DNA of 64,000 nucleotides from Rutidosis leptorrhynchoides (taxonomy: Eukaryota; Streptophyta; Magnoliopsida; Asterales; Asteraceae), in the NCBI RefSeq assembly GCF_046630445.1, contig NC_092339.1, positions 56,281,501 to 56,345,500 of the forward strand, read 5' to 3'. The translations under genes were made by a program, and so were the position numbers. The first letter of the stretch is position 1. Each line of letters begins with the position of its first letter. The notes below the pieces were generated by a model. That model did no database searches, was not told where the DNA came from, and saw only the letters and a program-made list of their open reading frames with translations. Of this stretch, positions 9,872 through 22,765 are shown one piece after another.

Positions 9872-11433
9872 TATGAGTGATCATCATGCACACCACCTTT
9901 TAATCTTGGCTTTGTTTCTCCCCCTTGGTGTACGTTGTTCAAATATGTCTTTATCGAATTGAGAAGAGAGAAAGAAGAAACTAGATTGACGATTTTCTTT
10001 AGCTCCCCCTTGAATGATGAATCAATTTGCTCCCCTCAGTCGGACATAGGGAGTTAGAAGTGTTCTTGGGAGGCGTTTGTGTCAGAGATTTCGTGCGGAA
10101 GTTGAAGTAGTGGGTTTTTCAGTTTGGTTTGTCATTATTTTTTATGGACATTTTGTAAGCATGGTCAATTAGATTGATTGACCTTGAGTTCCATCGAGGT
10201 TTGATCATAGATCTTGGGTTCAAAAAAATTAACTCCTCGAATGAGTACTTGAATGGTTTTGAACGTGATTTAACAAACAGTGTTTTGTTTGAGTTGACAA
10301 ATGAACTCTTCGAACTTGATTGCTTCGGTTTATGAGGAAACCATCCGTATTGATCAAGAAATCCGGTGAGTTCCCCAGATTTTCCATAAGTAGGTTGTAG
10401 AAATGGTTGATTTGTTTTGGTTTGGTAACGTGAATAGACTCATTCTCCGTGGGAAACAGTTTTGTGAAGTTGAGTGACCTTAGGAAACTTTGATAAATAA
10501 ACCTTTTTCTCAACCGTAGGGAAAAGAACATATTGATTCTTCAATCTTTGGCTTCCCGTATTCCGGGATTTCAACTTGTATACTCATCGACACCATTGTT
10601 GGTTTGGGAGTTGGTGTTGATTTAACATCTAACTCATGTTGCAAATCCGAAATGCGTTTTTCAAAGGCATGAGTTAATGTTCGGTTAAAAGTCTGAACAT
10701 TATCAACAGTAGTGCGAAGTTGTAGAATGGTCTTTGAATCAAATTCACGTTTGGACTTGAGATGACCATTTTCTGCTTGAAGAGTTCGAATTGTCTTATT
10801 TTCTTCTATGAGATGAACAATTTTATCTTTGAGTCGATTATTCAGTATCTCAAAATTGAGTTGTTCCTTGTCGAAAGAATCTTTAAGACTTTGTAGCTTT
10901 GTTTGAAGCTTTGCTTGGCTTTCCTTGTACGACTGAACTTGAATCTCTAAGTTGTTCTGAAGAGTATATGATTTCTTTGTAAGAGCTCTTCCCTTGAATT
11001 TCTCTTTGAAAGTTGAGATTCCAACTGATAAAGTTCATATTGCATTTGACGTTGTATAGCCAATTCATTTTGAAGTTTGATGCGTTCTTCTTTAAAAGAA
11101 TCGTCTTGGCGCTGCAAATCCTTCTTGTGCTTCGAGAGTTAATCTTCCAATTTGTTTTCGAGTTCTTGAATCTGTTTCTTTATTTCATTACGTTCGTTCA
11201 CAACTTCATCATAGAACTTGTATCTCACGCACATTTCATTAAGTTTGCCATCACAAGGGGTTGTTTTTCAAATGCAATTACACATTTTGTTTTCGTGATC
11301 ATATTTGTTGGATAATGAAGGTGGTGATATATTCATTGTCATTTGAAGAAATGACTTTGCCAGGATTGTACAATTCTCGATTAAACCTAGATTATTTTGT
11401 TGAAGGGTTGATGGGCCTTTAATCAACTAAATG
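9872..11433 (-). pseudogene. Left part of copia-type host element: coiled-coil Gag-like remnant
   Basis: On the minus strand, from about 11280 to 10520, the frames encode a long Glu/Lys/Gln/Leu-rich coiled coil (for example EERIKLQNELAIQRQ, then KEQLNFEILNNRLKDKI and LQAENGHLKSKREFD). It ends at a stop near 10523 and has at least one frameshift near 11000. Long coiled-coil tails occur in Gag of plant copia (Sirevirus-like) elements; the assignment here is inferred from orientation, since the copia LTR and PBS at 36650-37004 face the same way. The segment is cut by element D at 11434 and by element C at 9871. The first 60 bases (9873-9930) recur near 37158-37220. Confidence 0.4.
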
Positions 11434-14400
11434 TGTAACGACCCTGGATTTTCCAACGTTATTTATTAATAATTAATATTATTAATACTTGTGATTAAAC
11501 GAATGTATGTTATTACATTTACATGTTGCCATGAATGCCCGTACTTGACTTTAAATGCCCGAAACGTCTTTGTGACACACGAAACTTTCACGAATAATAT
11601 TTTTAGAATATTATTTACATTCATGATTGATTTTATTAATCATTTTAATTAACTAAGACTATTAGTTAGTTACTTGGACTTTTATTGGATTTACTTGTTT
11701 GTTACTTGAACTTGGGCCTTCATTAGTGCTTATGGACTTATGAAGCCCACCCTACTTCTTAAGTGGACTTATTAGCCCAACTTAACATGTAAGTATTACA
11801 TTTGGAACATAACTAGTATGTTTAAGGTAATTGGAATCTAGTTACTTGTTCTTCCAACACCATGCACACTAGTAACCACCTTTAAAGACTTTTACATGCA
11901 TTAACCTAGTGGACAACTTCCTCCTCCCTCCCCCTTTGAAAACCGTTGCCTAGTACACACGGGGAGGAGGTTTTAATTCATTTTTTTTTTGTATTACTTC
12001 TCATCTTGCACTCTCACATTTCACATACACATTTTCACTTGCAATTTTTCTCTCATTTCTTTCTCTCTTTTCTCTCTAACTCTTGTAAGTATTATGAGAC
12101 TTTTCTTCTCTTCTTTTCCCCTTTAAAACCGTAGCAACAACAACCCTTAATCATCATCATCTTTTGTTCTTTTTTGTTAATTATTTGTAGTTGTTAGTTG
12201 TTGTTATTTACTTACATGTTATCAAGGATCAAACTTACTAGTTTGTTCTTCTTTTATCTTGTATTTACAAGAACACTCAAGAACATAAACTTACTAGTTT
12301 ATGTTCTACCTTTAAAGTTTTAAAGATTGTAAGTTCATGGTTGTAAAAATCATACTTGTGAATCATGTTTGTAAACTTTAAAGTTTACATTCTTAAAGAT
12401 CAAACTTTGGTTTGAATCTTTAAAGTATGAACAACCCATGAACTAGTTACTTGTTTACTTAGTTTATTTCTTCATATGCACTTTAATTTCATGTTTGTTG
12501 GTTGTTATTGGTCAAGTGTTACTAGTTAACTTTGATCTCATTAATCTTGAACTAAAAGTTAACTTTGAAAGTTCAAGAACATGTAAGTAAGCTTTCTTTA
12601 ACTATAACTTTGTACACTTATGTTAGATCTAGACTTTTGGGTCTAGGATCTTCAAGATCTAACTAAGAACTATGTTCTACAACTTAAGATCTTGATTTCA
12701 TAAGTTCACTTTCAAGTTTGTAACTTATTATTAGTTTTAAAGTTCATGTATGTGTTAGATCTAAGACCTTGATGTAACTTTGGTTCATCAAACTTCATAC
12801 AACTCTTAAGTGAGTTGTGCTACATGTCTTAGACTTACACTTGTGTCATAATAGTCAAAACTTGGTTAATATTACTTTTATAGTTCATGTATGTGTTAAA
12901 TCTAAGACTTTGATGTAACTTTGGTTCATCAAAACACTTGCAACACTTAAATGAGTTGTGCTACATGTCTTGGACTTGCACAAGTGTTATGATGGTGAAA
13001 CCTTGGTTAAGATGATTTAAACACATCAACGAGTTGTACACTTGAAGCTATATGCATCAAGGATGAGAACCGTGATAAGCATCGAACACCAAGAACCCAC
13101 CGGACCTACTGTTTTACTGTTTCTGTGCATGACCCGTACCACCTGGGCTACTGTAATTATGATTTTCAGATATCTCTGTTCGAGTATATAACTTTTCATA
13201 TAGGACTCGTCTTAATCCGAGTTACGTTTTAGGATTTATGGCCCTCCGATCGTCACTATGTCCATTTAACGTTGTGCTGAAAATTCTGACCTACTCGCAC
13301 TTAGACCGTCGCCACGGTCAAACGAACACGATTTTGCTTCTGTAATTTTTAGCACAACTAAAGGACTCATATACGGAGCCTTTTCCACTGGTCTCACCTT
13401 ATTTCAGTAGGTATAGAGGCCGTGGTGATTGACCGAACTCAGCCTTTGTTTTAAACTCTATACTTGAACGAAACTTACTTTACACCTTTTGTTTAATGAT
13501 GAATGATGATGACCTTTAAGACCTAATTTACATACTTTTAAACCTATTGGGGCGATTTACTGACTTAGTACTATTTGACTTAGGTTGAGGACCTTCCGGA
13601 CCTACACACTTGCTTATTTCCCGAGTCATACTTTACCGCTACTTTATCATTGTGAGTTATAGCATTCCCTTTTTACTTTAACTTATTTTGGGAACTGAGA
13701 ATACATGCGGATTTTATGTTTTACATACTAGGCATGAGTACTTAAACTTATATATGTGTGGGTTATTCAACGGCATAAACATTCCCTTTAGCTCGGTAAC
13801 GTTTAATCATTGGTTTTTGAACCGTGAACGCGAATCTTAGATATGGATCCATAGGGTTTGACATCCCCACTCGGGCTAGTCGCACTAGCAGTCAATGAGT
13901 GTTTAATACTTCGTAAACATACACACTTTCCAAGTGTACTTTTAGGGGGTGATATATTATTAAACGTTAAGTTAGTTACCGAGTGCCCACGGTTGAGCAT
14001 ATACTTAAACATACTGATTTGGATTACTGTTTTGAAACGCTCTTTGTAGCACTGAAATCTCGTGGCCTACATTACAATACTGTTATACTTAAACTATAGC
14101 TCACCAACCTTTGTGTTGACGGTTTTAAGCATGTTTTTCTTAGGTGCTTAAGGTTGCTTCCGCTGTGTACTAATCATGCCTCATAGACTTCCGCTGTGCT
14201 TTACTAGAGATGTCACCGCATGAACTACTTTATCTTGCATTCAAACCTAATTACTTTTGAACTATGATTTGTAACGACCTAAGGGTCACGTACTATTATC
14301 CTTGCTTCTGTTCATTGAAGCATACTTTTGATGTAAAACATCTGGCGTTAGTTATGACGTCACTTTTTATAAAAAATGCAAACTTGTTTTGAAAACGCAT

Positions 14401-14470
14401 ATAGTGTTTGACATTGTAATGATCCTGTTGTTGATGGTCCGTACATATTGATTTAGTATGGGGCGTCACA
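11434..14470 (+). repeat. 5' LTR of element D (3037 bp)
   Basis: It starts TGTAACGACCCTGG and ends GGGGCGTCACA, matching 32634-35670 over the full length. It shares short conserved blocks with the LTRs of A/B and F: gggaactgagaatacatgc near 13690 and the aagcatgtttttcttaggtg block near 14127. Small ORFs at 13803-14049 recur in both LTRs without a recognisable domain. Confidence 0.93.
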
Positions 14471-14472
14471 TT

Positions 14473-14484
14473 TGGTATCAGAGC
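14473..14484 (+). promoter_or_regulatory. Primer-binding site of element D
   Basis: TGGTATCAGAGC lies two bases after the LTR end, complementary to initiator Met-tRNA. Element B inserted only 38 bases further on. Confidence 0.9.
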
Positions 14485-14522
14485 ATTGGTTGTAGGGAAT
14501 TAGGTTGCATTAGTGAGTCTAA

Positions 14523-17500
14523 TGAAATGTCCCGTTCTTATTGATTAAAAACGTTCCATATTAATTGATTTCGTTGCGAGGTTTGACCTCTATATGAGAT
14601 GTTTTTCAAAGACTGCATTCATTTTTAAAACAAACCATAACCTTTATTTCATAGATAAAGGTTTTTTTAAAAAGCTTTACGTAGATTATCAAATAATGAT
14701 AATCTAAAATATCCTGTTTACACACGACCATTACATAATGGTTTACAATACAAATATGTTACAACAAAATAAGTTTCTTGAATGCAGTTTTTACACAATA
14801 TCATATAAGCATGGACTCCAAATCCCGTCCTTATTTAAGTATGCGACAGCGGAAGCTCTTAATAATCACCTGAGAATAAACATGCTTAAAACGTCAACAA
14901 AAATGTTGGTGAGTTATAGGTTTAACCTATATATATCAAATCATAATAATAATAGACCACAAGATTTCATATTTCAATACACATCCCATACATAGAGATA
15001 AAAATCATTCATATGGTGAACACCTGGTAACCGACATTAACAAGATGCATATATAAGAATATCCCCATCATTCCGGGACACCTTTCGGATATGATATAAA
15101 TTTCGAAGTACTAAAGCATCCGGTACTTTGGATGGGGTTTGTTAGGCCCAATAGATCTATCTTTAGGATTCGCGTCAATTAGGGTGTCTGTTCCCTAATT
15201 CTTAGATTACAAGACTTAATAAAAAGGGGCATATTCGATTTCGATAATTCAACCATAGAATGTAGTTTCACGTACTTGTGTCTATTTTGTAAATCATTTA
15301 TAAAACCTGCAAGTATTCTCATCCCAAAAATATTAGATTTTAAAAGTGGGACTATAACTCACTTTCACATATTTTTACTTCGTCGGGAAGTAAGACTTGG
15401 CCACTGGTTGATTCACGAACCTATAACAATATATACATATATATCAAAGTATGTTCAAAATATATTTACAACACTTTTAATATATTTTGATGTTTTAAGT
15501 TTATTAAGTCAGGTGTCCTCGTTAGTAACCTACAACTAGTTGTCCACAGTTAGATGTACAGAAATAAATCGATAAATATTATCTTGAATCAATCCACGAC
15601 CCAGTGTATACGTATCTCAGTATTGATCACAACTCAAACTATATATATTTTGGAATCAACCTCAACCCTGTATAGCTAACTCCAACATTCACATATAGAG
15701 TGTCTATGGTTGTTCCGAAATATATATAGATGTGTCGACATGATAGGTCGAAACATTGTATACGTGTCTATGGTATCTCAAGATTACATAATATACAATA
15801 CAAGTTGATTAAGTTATGGTTGGAATAGATTTGTTACCAATTTTCACGTAGCTAAAATGAGAAAAATTATCCAATCTTGTTTTACCCATAACTTCTTCAT
15901 TTTAAATCCGTTTTGAGTGAATAAAATTGCTATGGTTTCATATTGAACTCTATTTTATGAATCTAAACAGAAAAAGTATAGGTTTATAGTCGGAAAAATA
16001 AGTTACAAGTCGTTTTTGTAAAGGTAGTCATTTCAGTCGAAAGAACGACGTCTAGATGACCATTTTAGAAAACATACTTCCACTTTGAGTTTAACCATAA
16101 TTTTTGAATATAGTTTCATATTCATAATAAAAATCATTTTCTCAGAATAACAACTTTTAAATCAAAGTTTATCATAGTTTTTAATTAACTAACCCAAAAC
16201 AACCCGCGGTGTTACTACGACGACGTAAATCCGGTTTTACGGTATTTTTCGTGTTTCCAGGTTTTAAATCATTAAGTTAGCATGTCATATAGATATAGAA
16301 CATGTGTTTAGTTGATTTTAAAAGTCAAGTTAGAAGGATTAACTTTTGTTTGCGAACAAGTTTAGAATTAACTAAACTATGTTCTAGTGATTACAAGTTT
16401 AAACCTTCGAATAAGATAGCTTTATATATATGAATCGAATGATGTTATGAACATCATTACTACCTTAGGTTCCTTGGATAAACCTACTGGAAAAGAGAAA
16501 AATGGATCTAGCTTCAACGGATCCTTGGATGGCTCGAAGTTCTTGAAGCAGAATCATGACACGAAAACAAGTTCAAGTAAGATCATCACTTGAAATAAGA
16601 TTCTTATAGTTATAGAAATTGAACCAAAGTTTGAATATGATTATTACCTTGTATTAGAATGATAATCTACAGTAATAAACAAAGATTTCTTGAGGTTTGA
16701 TGATCACCTTACAAGATTGGAAGTGAGCTAGCAAACTTGAAAGTATTCTTGATTTTATGTAACTAGAACTTGTAGAATATATGAAGAACACTTAGAACTT
16801 GAAGATAGAACTTGAGAGAGATCAATTAGATGAAGAAAATTGAAGAATTAAAGTGTTTGTAGGTGTTTTTGGTCGTTGGTGTATGGATTAGATATAAAGG
16901 ATATGTAATTTTGTTTTCATGTAAATAAGTCATGAATGATTACTCATATTTTTGTAATTTTATGAGATATTTCATGCTAGTTGCCAAATGATGGTTCCCA
17001 CATATGTTAGGTGACTCACATGGGCTGCTAAGAGCTGATCATTGGAGTGTATATACCAATAGTACATAGATCTAAAAGCTGTGTATTGTACGAGTACGAA
17101 TACGGGTGCATACGAGTAGAATTGTTGATGAAACTGAACGAGGATGTAATTGTAAGCATTTTTGTTAAGTAGAAGTATTTTGATAAGTGTGTTGAAGTCT
17201 TTCAAAAGTGTATAAATACATATTAAAACACTACATGTATATACATTTTAACTGAGTCGTTAAGTCATCGTTAGTCGTTACATGTAAGTGTTGTTTTGAA
17301 ACCTTTAGGTTAACAATCTTGTTAAATGTTGTTAACCCAATGTTTATAATATCAAATGAGATTTTAAATTATTATATTATCATGATATTATCATGTATGA
17401 ATATCTCTTAATATGATATATATACATTAAATGTCTTTACAACGATAATCGTTACATATATGTCTCGTTTAAAAATCATTAAGTTAGTAGTCTTGTTTTT

Positions 17501-17781
17501 ACATATGTAGTTCATTGTTAATATACTTAATGATATGTTTACTTATCATAGTATCATGTTAACTATATATATATATCCATATATATGTCATCATATAGTT
17601 TTTACAAGTTTTAACGTTCGTGAATCACCGGTCAACTTGGGTGGTCAATTGTCTATATGAAACATATTTCAATTAATCAAGTCTTAACAAGTTTGATTAC
17701 TTAACATTGTGGAAACATTTAATCATGTAAATATCAATCTCAATTAATATATATAAACATGGAAAAGTTCGGGTCACTACA
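14523..17781 (-). repeat. 3' LTR of element B (3259 bp)
   Basis: It is collinear with 24392-27648. Few substitutions are visible, plus length differences in a TA microsatellite near 17565. In element sense it begins TGTAGTGACCCGAAC. Confidence 0.95.
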
Positions 17782-17816
17782 GTACCTACCCGTTAAATAA
17801 ATTTCGTCCCGAAATT
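17782..17816 (-). promoter_or_regulatory. Polypurine tract of element B
   Basis: In element sense, TTTAACGGGTAGGTAC abuts the LTR, preceded by the AATTTCGGGACGAAATTT motif common upstream of chromovirus polypurine tracts. It would prime plus-strand DNA synthesis. The last 16 bases to the LTR recur inside the leader at 22562-22577. Confidence 0.8.
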
Positions 17817-18116
17817 TTAAGCTGTTGCAGGTGTTGACGAATCTTCTGGAAATAGATGCTGGTATTTCTTCTTCATCTGATCTTCACGCTCCCAGGTGAA
17901 CTCGGGTCCTCTACGAGCATTCCATCGAACCTTAACAATTGGTATCTTGTTTTGCTTAAGTCTTTTAACCTCACGATCCATTATTTCGACGGGTTCTTCG
18001 ATGAATTGAAGTTTTTCGTTGATTTGGATTTCATCTAACGGAATAGTGAGATCTTCTTTAGCAAAACATTTCTTCAAATTCGAGACATGGAAAGTGTTAT
18101 GTACAGCCGCGAGTTG
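17817..18116 (-). pseudogene. Chromodomain-bearing C-terminus of integrase (element B)
   Basis: After the TAA at 18117 the same frame gives QLAAVHNTFH, NLKKCFAKED, then a chromodomain of about 45 residues (EPVEIMDREVKRL, IVKVRWNARRGPEFTWERED, HLFPE). Chromodomains in this position define plant chromoviruses and are thought to guide integration to heterochromatin. Aromatic cage residues are reduced, as usual in the Tekay group. The end is the TAA before the polypurine tract. Confidence 0.9.
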
Positions 18117-18119
18117 TTA

Positions 18120-19730
18120 AGGTAACTCAAGTCGGTAAGCTACTGGTCCGACACGATCAATAATCTTGAATGGTCCAATATACCTTGGATTTAATTTCCC
18201 TCGTTTACCAAATCGAACAACGCCTTTCCAAGGTGCAACTTTAAGCATGACCATCTCTCCAATTTCAAATTCTATATCTTTTCTTTTAATGTCAGCGTAG
18301 CTCTTTTGTCGACTTTGGGCGGTTTTCAACCGTTGTTGAATTTGGATGATCTTCTCGGTAGTTTCTTGTATAATCTCCGGACCCGTAATCTGTCTATCCC
18401 CCACTTCACTCCAATAAATCGGAGACCTGCACTTTCTACCATAAAGTGCTTCAAACGGCGCCATCTCAATGCTTGAATGGTAGCTGTTGTTGTAGGAAAA
18501 TTCTGCTAACGGTAGATGTCGATCCCAACTGTTTCCGAAATCAATAACACATGCTCATAGAATGTCTTCAAGCGTTTGTATCGTCCTTTCGCTCTGCCCA
18601 TCAGTTTGTGGATGATAGGCAGTACTCATGTCTAGACGAGTTCCTAATGCTTGCTGTAATGTCTGCCAGAATCTTGAAATAAATCTGCCATCCCTATCAG
18701 AGATAATAGAGATTGGTATTCCATGTCTGGAGACGACTTCCTTCAAATACAGTCGTGCTAACTTCTCCATCTTGTCATCTTCTCTTATTGGCAGGAAGTG
18801 TGCTGATTTGGTGAGACGATCAACTATTACCCAAATAGTATCAAAACCACTTGCAGTCCTTGGCAATTTAGTGATGAAATCCATGGTAATGTTTTCCCAT
18901 TTCCATTCCGGGATTTCGGGTTGTTGAAGTAGACCTGATGGTTTCTGATGCTCTGCTTTGACCTTAGAACACGTCAAACATTCTCCTACGTATTTAGTAA
19001 CATCGACTTTCATACCCAGCCACCAAAAATGTTTCTTGAGACCCTTGTACATCTTCCCCGTTCCAGGATGTATTGAGTATCTGGTTTTATGAGCTTCTCT
19101 AAGTACCATTTCTCTCATATCTCCAAATTTTGGTACCCAAATCCTTTCAGCCCTATACCGGGTTCCGTCTTCCCGAATATTAAGATGCTTCTCCGATCCT
19201 TTGGGTATTTCATCCTTTAAATTTCCCTTTTTTAAAACTCCTTGTTGCGCCTCCTTTATTTGAGTAGTAAGGTTATTATGAATCATTATATTCATAGATT
19301 TTACTCGAATGGGTTCTCTGTCCTTCCTGCTCAAGGCATCGGCTACCACATTTGCCTTTTCCGGGTGGTAACGAATCTCAAAGTCGTAATCATTCAATAA
19401 TTCAATCCACCTACGCTGCCTCATATTCAGTTGTTTCTGATTAAATATGTGTTGAAGACTTTTGTGGTCGGTATATATAATACTTTTGACCCCATATAAG
19501 TAGTGCCTCCAAGTCTTTAATGCAAAAACAACAGCGCCTAATTCCAAATCATGCGTCGTATAATTTTGTTCGTGAATCTTCAATTGTCTAGACGAATAAG
19601 CAATCACCTTCGTTCGTTGCATTAATACACAACCAAGACCTTGCTTTGATGCATCACAATAAATCACAAAATCATCATTCCCTTCAGGCAATGACAATAT
19701 AGGTGCCGTAGTTAGCTTTTTCTTCAATAA
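18120..19730 (-). pseudogene. pol: RNase H and integrase part of pol (element B)
   Basis: RNase H has [12 protein letters not shown], the [16 protein letters not shown] helix with its Glu, [10 protein letters not shown] and VVADALSRK. Integrase has the HHCC zinc finger ([10 protein letters not shown] to CLTCSKVK) and the D-D-E core ([16 protein letters not shown], then [11 protein letters not shown]). A TGA (18555-18557) replaces what is Arg in relatives (LEDIL-stop-ACVIDFG). The integrase C-terminal GPY region continues to YRLELP, where a TAA follows. The stops split it into 19727-18555 and 18554-18120. Confidence 0.93.
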
Positions 19731-21167
19731 CTAAAACGCTTTCTCTTGTTCATCATTCCATTCAAATTTCTTCCCTTTATGCGTTAATGCAGTCAAGGGT
19801 TTTGCTATTCTGGAAAAATCTTGGATGAACCTTCTGTAGTAACCAGCTAGTCCTAAAAACTGGCGTATGTGTTTCGGAGTTTTCGGGGTTTTCCACTTTT
19901 CAATAGTTTCTATCTTTGCCGGATCCACCTTAATACCTTCTTTGTTCACTATGTGACCGAGGAATTGAACTTCTTCCAACCAAAATGCACACTTTGAAAA
20001 CTTAGCGTACAATTCTTCCTTCCTCAATACTTCTAACACCTTTCTCAAATGTTCACCGTGTTCTTGGTCATTCTTTGAGTAAATAAGTATGTCATCAATG
20101 AAAACAATGACAAACTTGTCAAGGTATGGTCCACACACTCGGTTCATAAGGTCCATGAACACAGCTGGTGCATTAGTTAAACCAAACGGCATGACCATAA
20201 ACTCGTAATGACCGTAACGTGTTCTGAAAGCAGTCTTTGGAATATCATCTTCTTTCACCCGCATTTGATGATACCCGGAACGTAAGTCAATTTTTGAATA
20301 AACAGACGAGCCTTGTAGTTGATCAAATAAGTCGTCGATTCTCGGTAGTGGGTAGCGGTTCTTGATGGTAAGTTTGTTCAACTCTCGGTAGTCGATACAC
20401 AACCTGAATGTACCATCTTTCTTCTTGACAAACAAAACAGGAGCTCCCCACGGTGATGTGCTTGGTCGAATGAAACCACGCTCTAAAAGTTCTTGTAATT
20501 GGCTTTGCAGTTCTTTCATCTCGCTGGGTGCGAGTCTGTAAGGAGCACGAGCTATTGGTGCAGCTCCTGGTACAAGATCTATTTGAAATTCAACGGATCG
20601 ATGTGGGGGTAATCCCGGTAATTCTTTCGGAAATACATCGGGAAATTCTTTTGCAATGGGAACATCATTGATGCTCTTTTCTTCAGTTTGTACTTTCTCG
20701 ACGTTTGCTAGAACAGCATAGCAACCTTTTCTTATTAGTTTTTGTGCCTTCATATTACTAATAAGATGTAGCTTCGTGTTGCCTTTTTCTCCGTACACCA
20801 TTAAGGGTTTTCCTTTTTCTCGTATAATGCGAATTGCATTTTTGTAACAAACGATCTCTGCTTTCACTTCTTTCAACCAGTCCATACCGATTATCACATC
20901 AAAACTCCCTAACTCTACTGGTATCAAATCAATCTTAAATGTTTCGCTAACCAGTTTAATTTCTCAATTCCGACATATATTATCTGCTGAAATTAATTTA
21001 CCATTTGCTAATTCGAGTAAAAATTTACTATCCAAAGGCGTCAATGGACAACTTAATTTAGCACAAAAATCTCTACTCATATAGCTTCTATCCGCACCCG
21101 AATCAAATAAAACGTAAGCAGATTTATTGTCAATAAGAAACGTACCCGTAACAAGCTCTGGGTCTTC
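19731..21167 (-). pseudogene. pol: Protease and reverse transcriptase part of pol (element B)
   Basis: The retropepsin active site is LFDSGADRSY near 21095, with the typical flank [10 protein letters not shown] near 20885. A TGA separates them (RN-stop-EIKL). The reverse transcriptase follows with [38 protein letters not shown] and the catalytic FIDD near 20100. The thumb and [12 protein letters not shown] follow. The segment ends at a TAG after the start of the RNase H linker (EQEKAF-stop-LLKKKL). All lies in the gag frame. Confidence 0.92.
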
Positions 21168-21550
21168 CTATGCCTCTGCCGCATTAATATTGAAAACTCT
21201 TCCGCGGCCTTGTCCATTCGTGTTCTCCTGGTTCGGGCAATTTCTAATAATGTGGCCTGGTTTTCCACATTTATAACAAACTACATTGGCATAACTTGCT
21301 CCGACACTACTTGCTCCACCATTACTCGTTCTGACACCATTTTTTCCTTTCGTTCTGTTAACCCCTGGTCCGTAGACCTCACACTTCGCCGCGCTATGAC
21401 CATTTCTTTTACACTTGTTGCAAAATTTGGTGCAGAACCCCGAGTGATACTTTTCACACCTTTGGCATAGCTGCTTCTGATTGTTGTTATTGTTGCGATT
21501 GTTATTGTTGTTGGGACGATTGTTGTAGTTGCTGTTGTTGTTGTTGTTGT

Positions 21551-21584
<34 letters not shown>

Positions 21585-22460
21585 GTTGTTGGGCCATTTG
21601 TTGTAGTTGCGATTGATGTTGCGATTGTTGGGATAATTGTTGCGATTATTATTGTAATTGCTATTGTTGTTGTATTGGTGATTCTTATCACCATTTTCCT
21701 CCCACTTTCTTTTGACTTGCTTCACATTGGCCTCTTCAGCCGTCTGTTCTTTAATTCTTTCCTCAATCTGGTTCACTAGTTTGTGAGCCATTCTACATGC
21801 CTGTTGTATGGAGGCGGGCTCGTGTGAACTTATATCTTCTTGGATTCTTTCCGGTAATCCTTTCACAAACGCGTCGATCTTCTCTTCCTCATCTTCGAAC
21901 GCTCCCGAATACAATAGGCACAATTCTGTGAATCGTCTTTCGTACGTGGTAATATCAAATCCTTGGGTTCGTAACCCTCTAAGTTCTGTCTTAAGCTTAT
22001 TGACCTCGGTTCTGGGACGGTACTTCTCGTTCATCAAGTGCTTGAATGCTGACCACGGTAGTGCGTACGCATCGTCTTGTCCCACTTGCTCTAGATAGGT
22101 ATTCCACCATGTTAACGCAGAACCTGTGAAGGTATGCGTAGCGTACTTCACTTTGTCTTCTTCAGTACACTTACTTATGGCAAACACCGATTCGACCTTC
22201 TCGGTCCACCGTTTCAATCCGATCGGTCCTTCGGTTCCATCAAATTCCAAAGGTTTGCAGGCAGTGAATTCTTTGTAGGTGCATCCTACACGATTTCCTG
22301 TACTGCTAGATCCAAGGTTATTGTTGATATGTAGCGTAGCCTGTACTATGGCTATGTTTGAAGCTAGAAAAGTACGGAATTCCTCTTCATTCATATTCAC
22401 GGTGTGTCGAGTAGTCGGTGCCGTTTTCTTCAAAATAGTCAAATGGAACAAGTTAATCAT
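21168..22460 (-). CDS. gag: Gag protein of element B
   Basis: A 430-residue ORF. The retrotransposon Gag core lies at about residues 60-200 (WTEKVESVF, then ALTWWNTYLEQVGQDD). An Asn-rich linker follows at about 270-330, encoded by a (TTG)n-like tract near 21480-21670. Two CCHC zinc knuckles follow: CNKCKRNGHSAAKC and CYKCGKPGHIIRNC. An internal start at MNEEEF (about 22394) is also possible. The TAG stop at the end is followed in frame by protease, so in intact relatives gag and pol are probably one ORF; natural readthrough is the alternative. Confidence 0.88.
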
Positions 22461-22765
22461 ACAGAATATTAAGAGTAGTTAATAGTATTTCGTAGCATAA
22501 TATGAACTCATTTATAAAAGCTTTTTCTTCATATTAGCGTTTTATAAGTTTAAATTCGGGTAGTACCTACCCGTTAAGTTCATACTTAGTAGCTAATATA
22601 CAATTCAACTACTACAATTCTATATGAAAAACTGATTATAATAATATTTCGCGTTCAAACTTTTACACAATATTTTACAAACTTACAATACCGCTTATTT
22701 TACATATAGCATGAAATATAGCACCCAATAAATTTGATACAAGATGGTTGTGAAGATAATTCTAG
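22461..22765 (-). promoter_or_regulatory. Element B spacer between F-box ORF and gag, with duplicated PPT motif
   Basis: Non-coding and collinear with 808-1112. The minus strand carries TTAACGGGTAGGTACT at 22577-22562, continuing TACCCG so that CGGGTA and TACCCG can pair. The same 16 bases mark the PPT/3' LTR junction. Confidence 0.6.

Larger units (their letters stand above)
17817..22460 (-). pseudogene. gag-pol: gag-pol frame of element B, 1548 codons with five internal stops
   Basis: One reading frame runs from the ATG at 22460 to the stop at 17817-17819 (4644 bases, divisible by three). All domain segments lie in it. It is interrupted by TAG at 21168-21170, TGA near 20963, TAG at 19731-19733, TGA at 18555-18557 and TAA at 18117-18119. 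Each could arise by one C-to-T change on the coding strand (CAG, CGA or CAA to a stop). No indel is needed. Domain order Gag, PR, RT, RNase H, IN, chromodomain is complete, so this copy was disabled by point mutation only. Confidence 0.92.

Noticed and set aside
13803..14049. Overlapping ORFs on both strands, repeated at 35003-35249
   Set aside because: Both lie in the two LTRs of element D; open frames on both strands with no domain suggest chance.
21168..21170. Programmed stop-codon readthrough between gag and pol
   Set aside because: Not excluded, but four more stops in the same frame and the known one-ORF form of Tekay elements make mutation more likely.
21281..21694. 137-residue Thr/Ile-rich minus ORF
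   Set aside because: A frame-shifted reading of the Asn-codon repeat in gag of element B.
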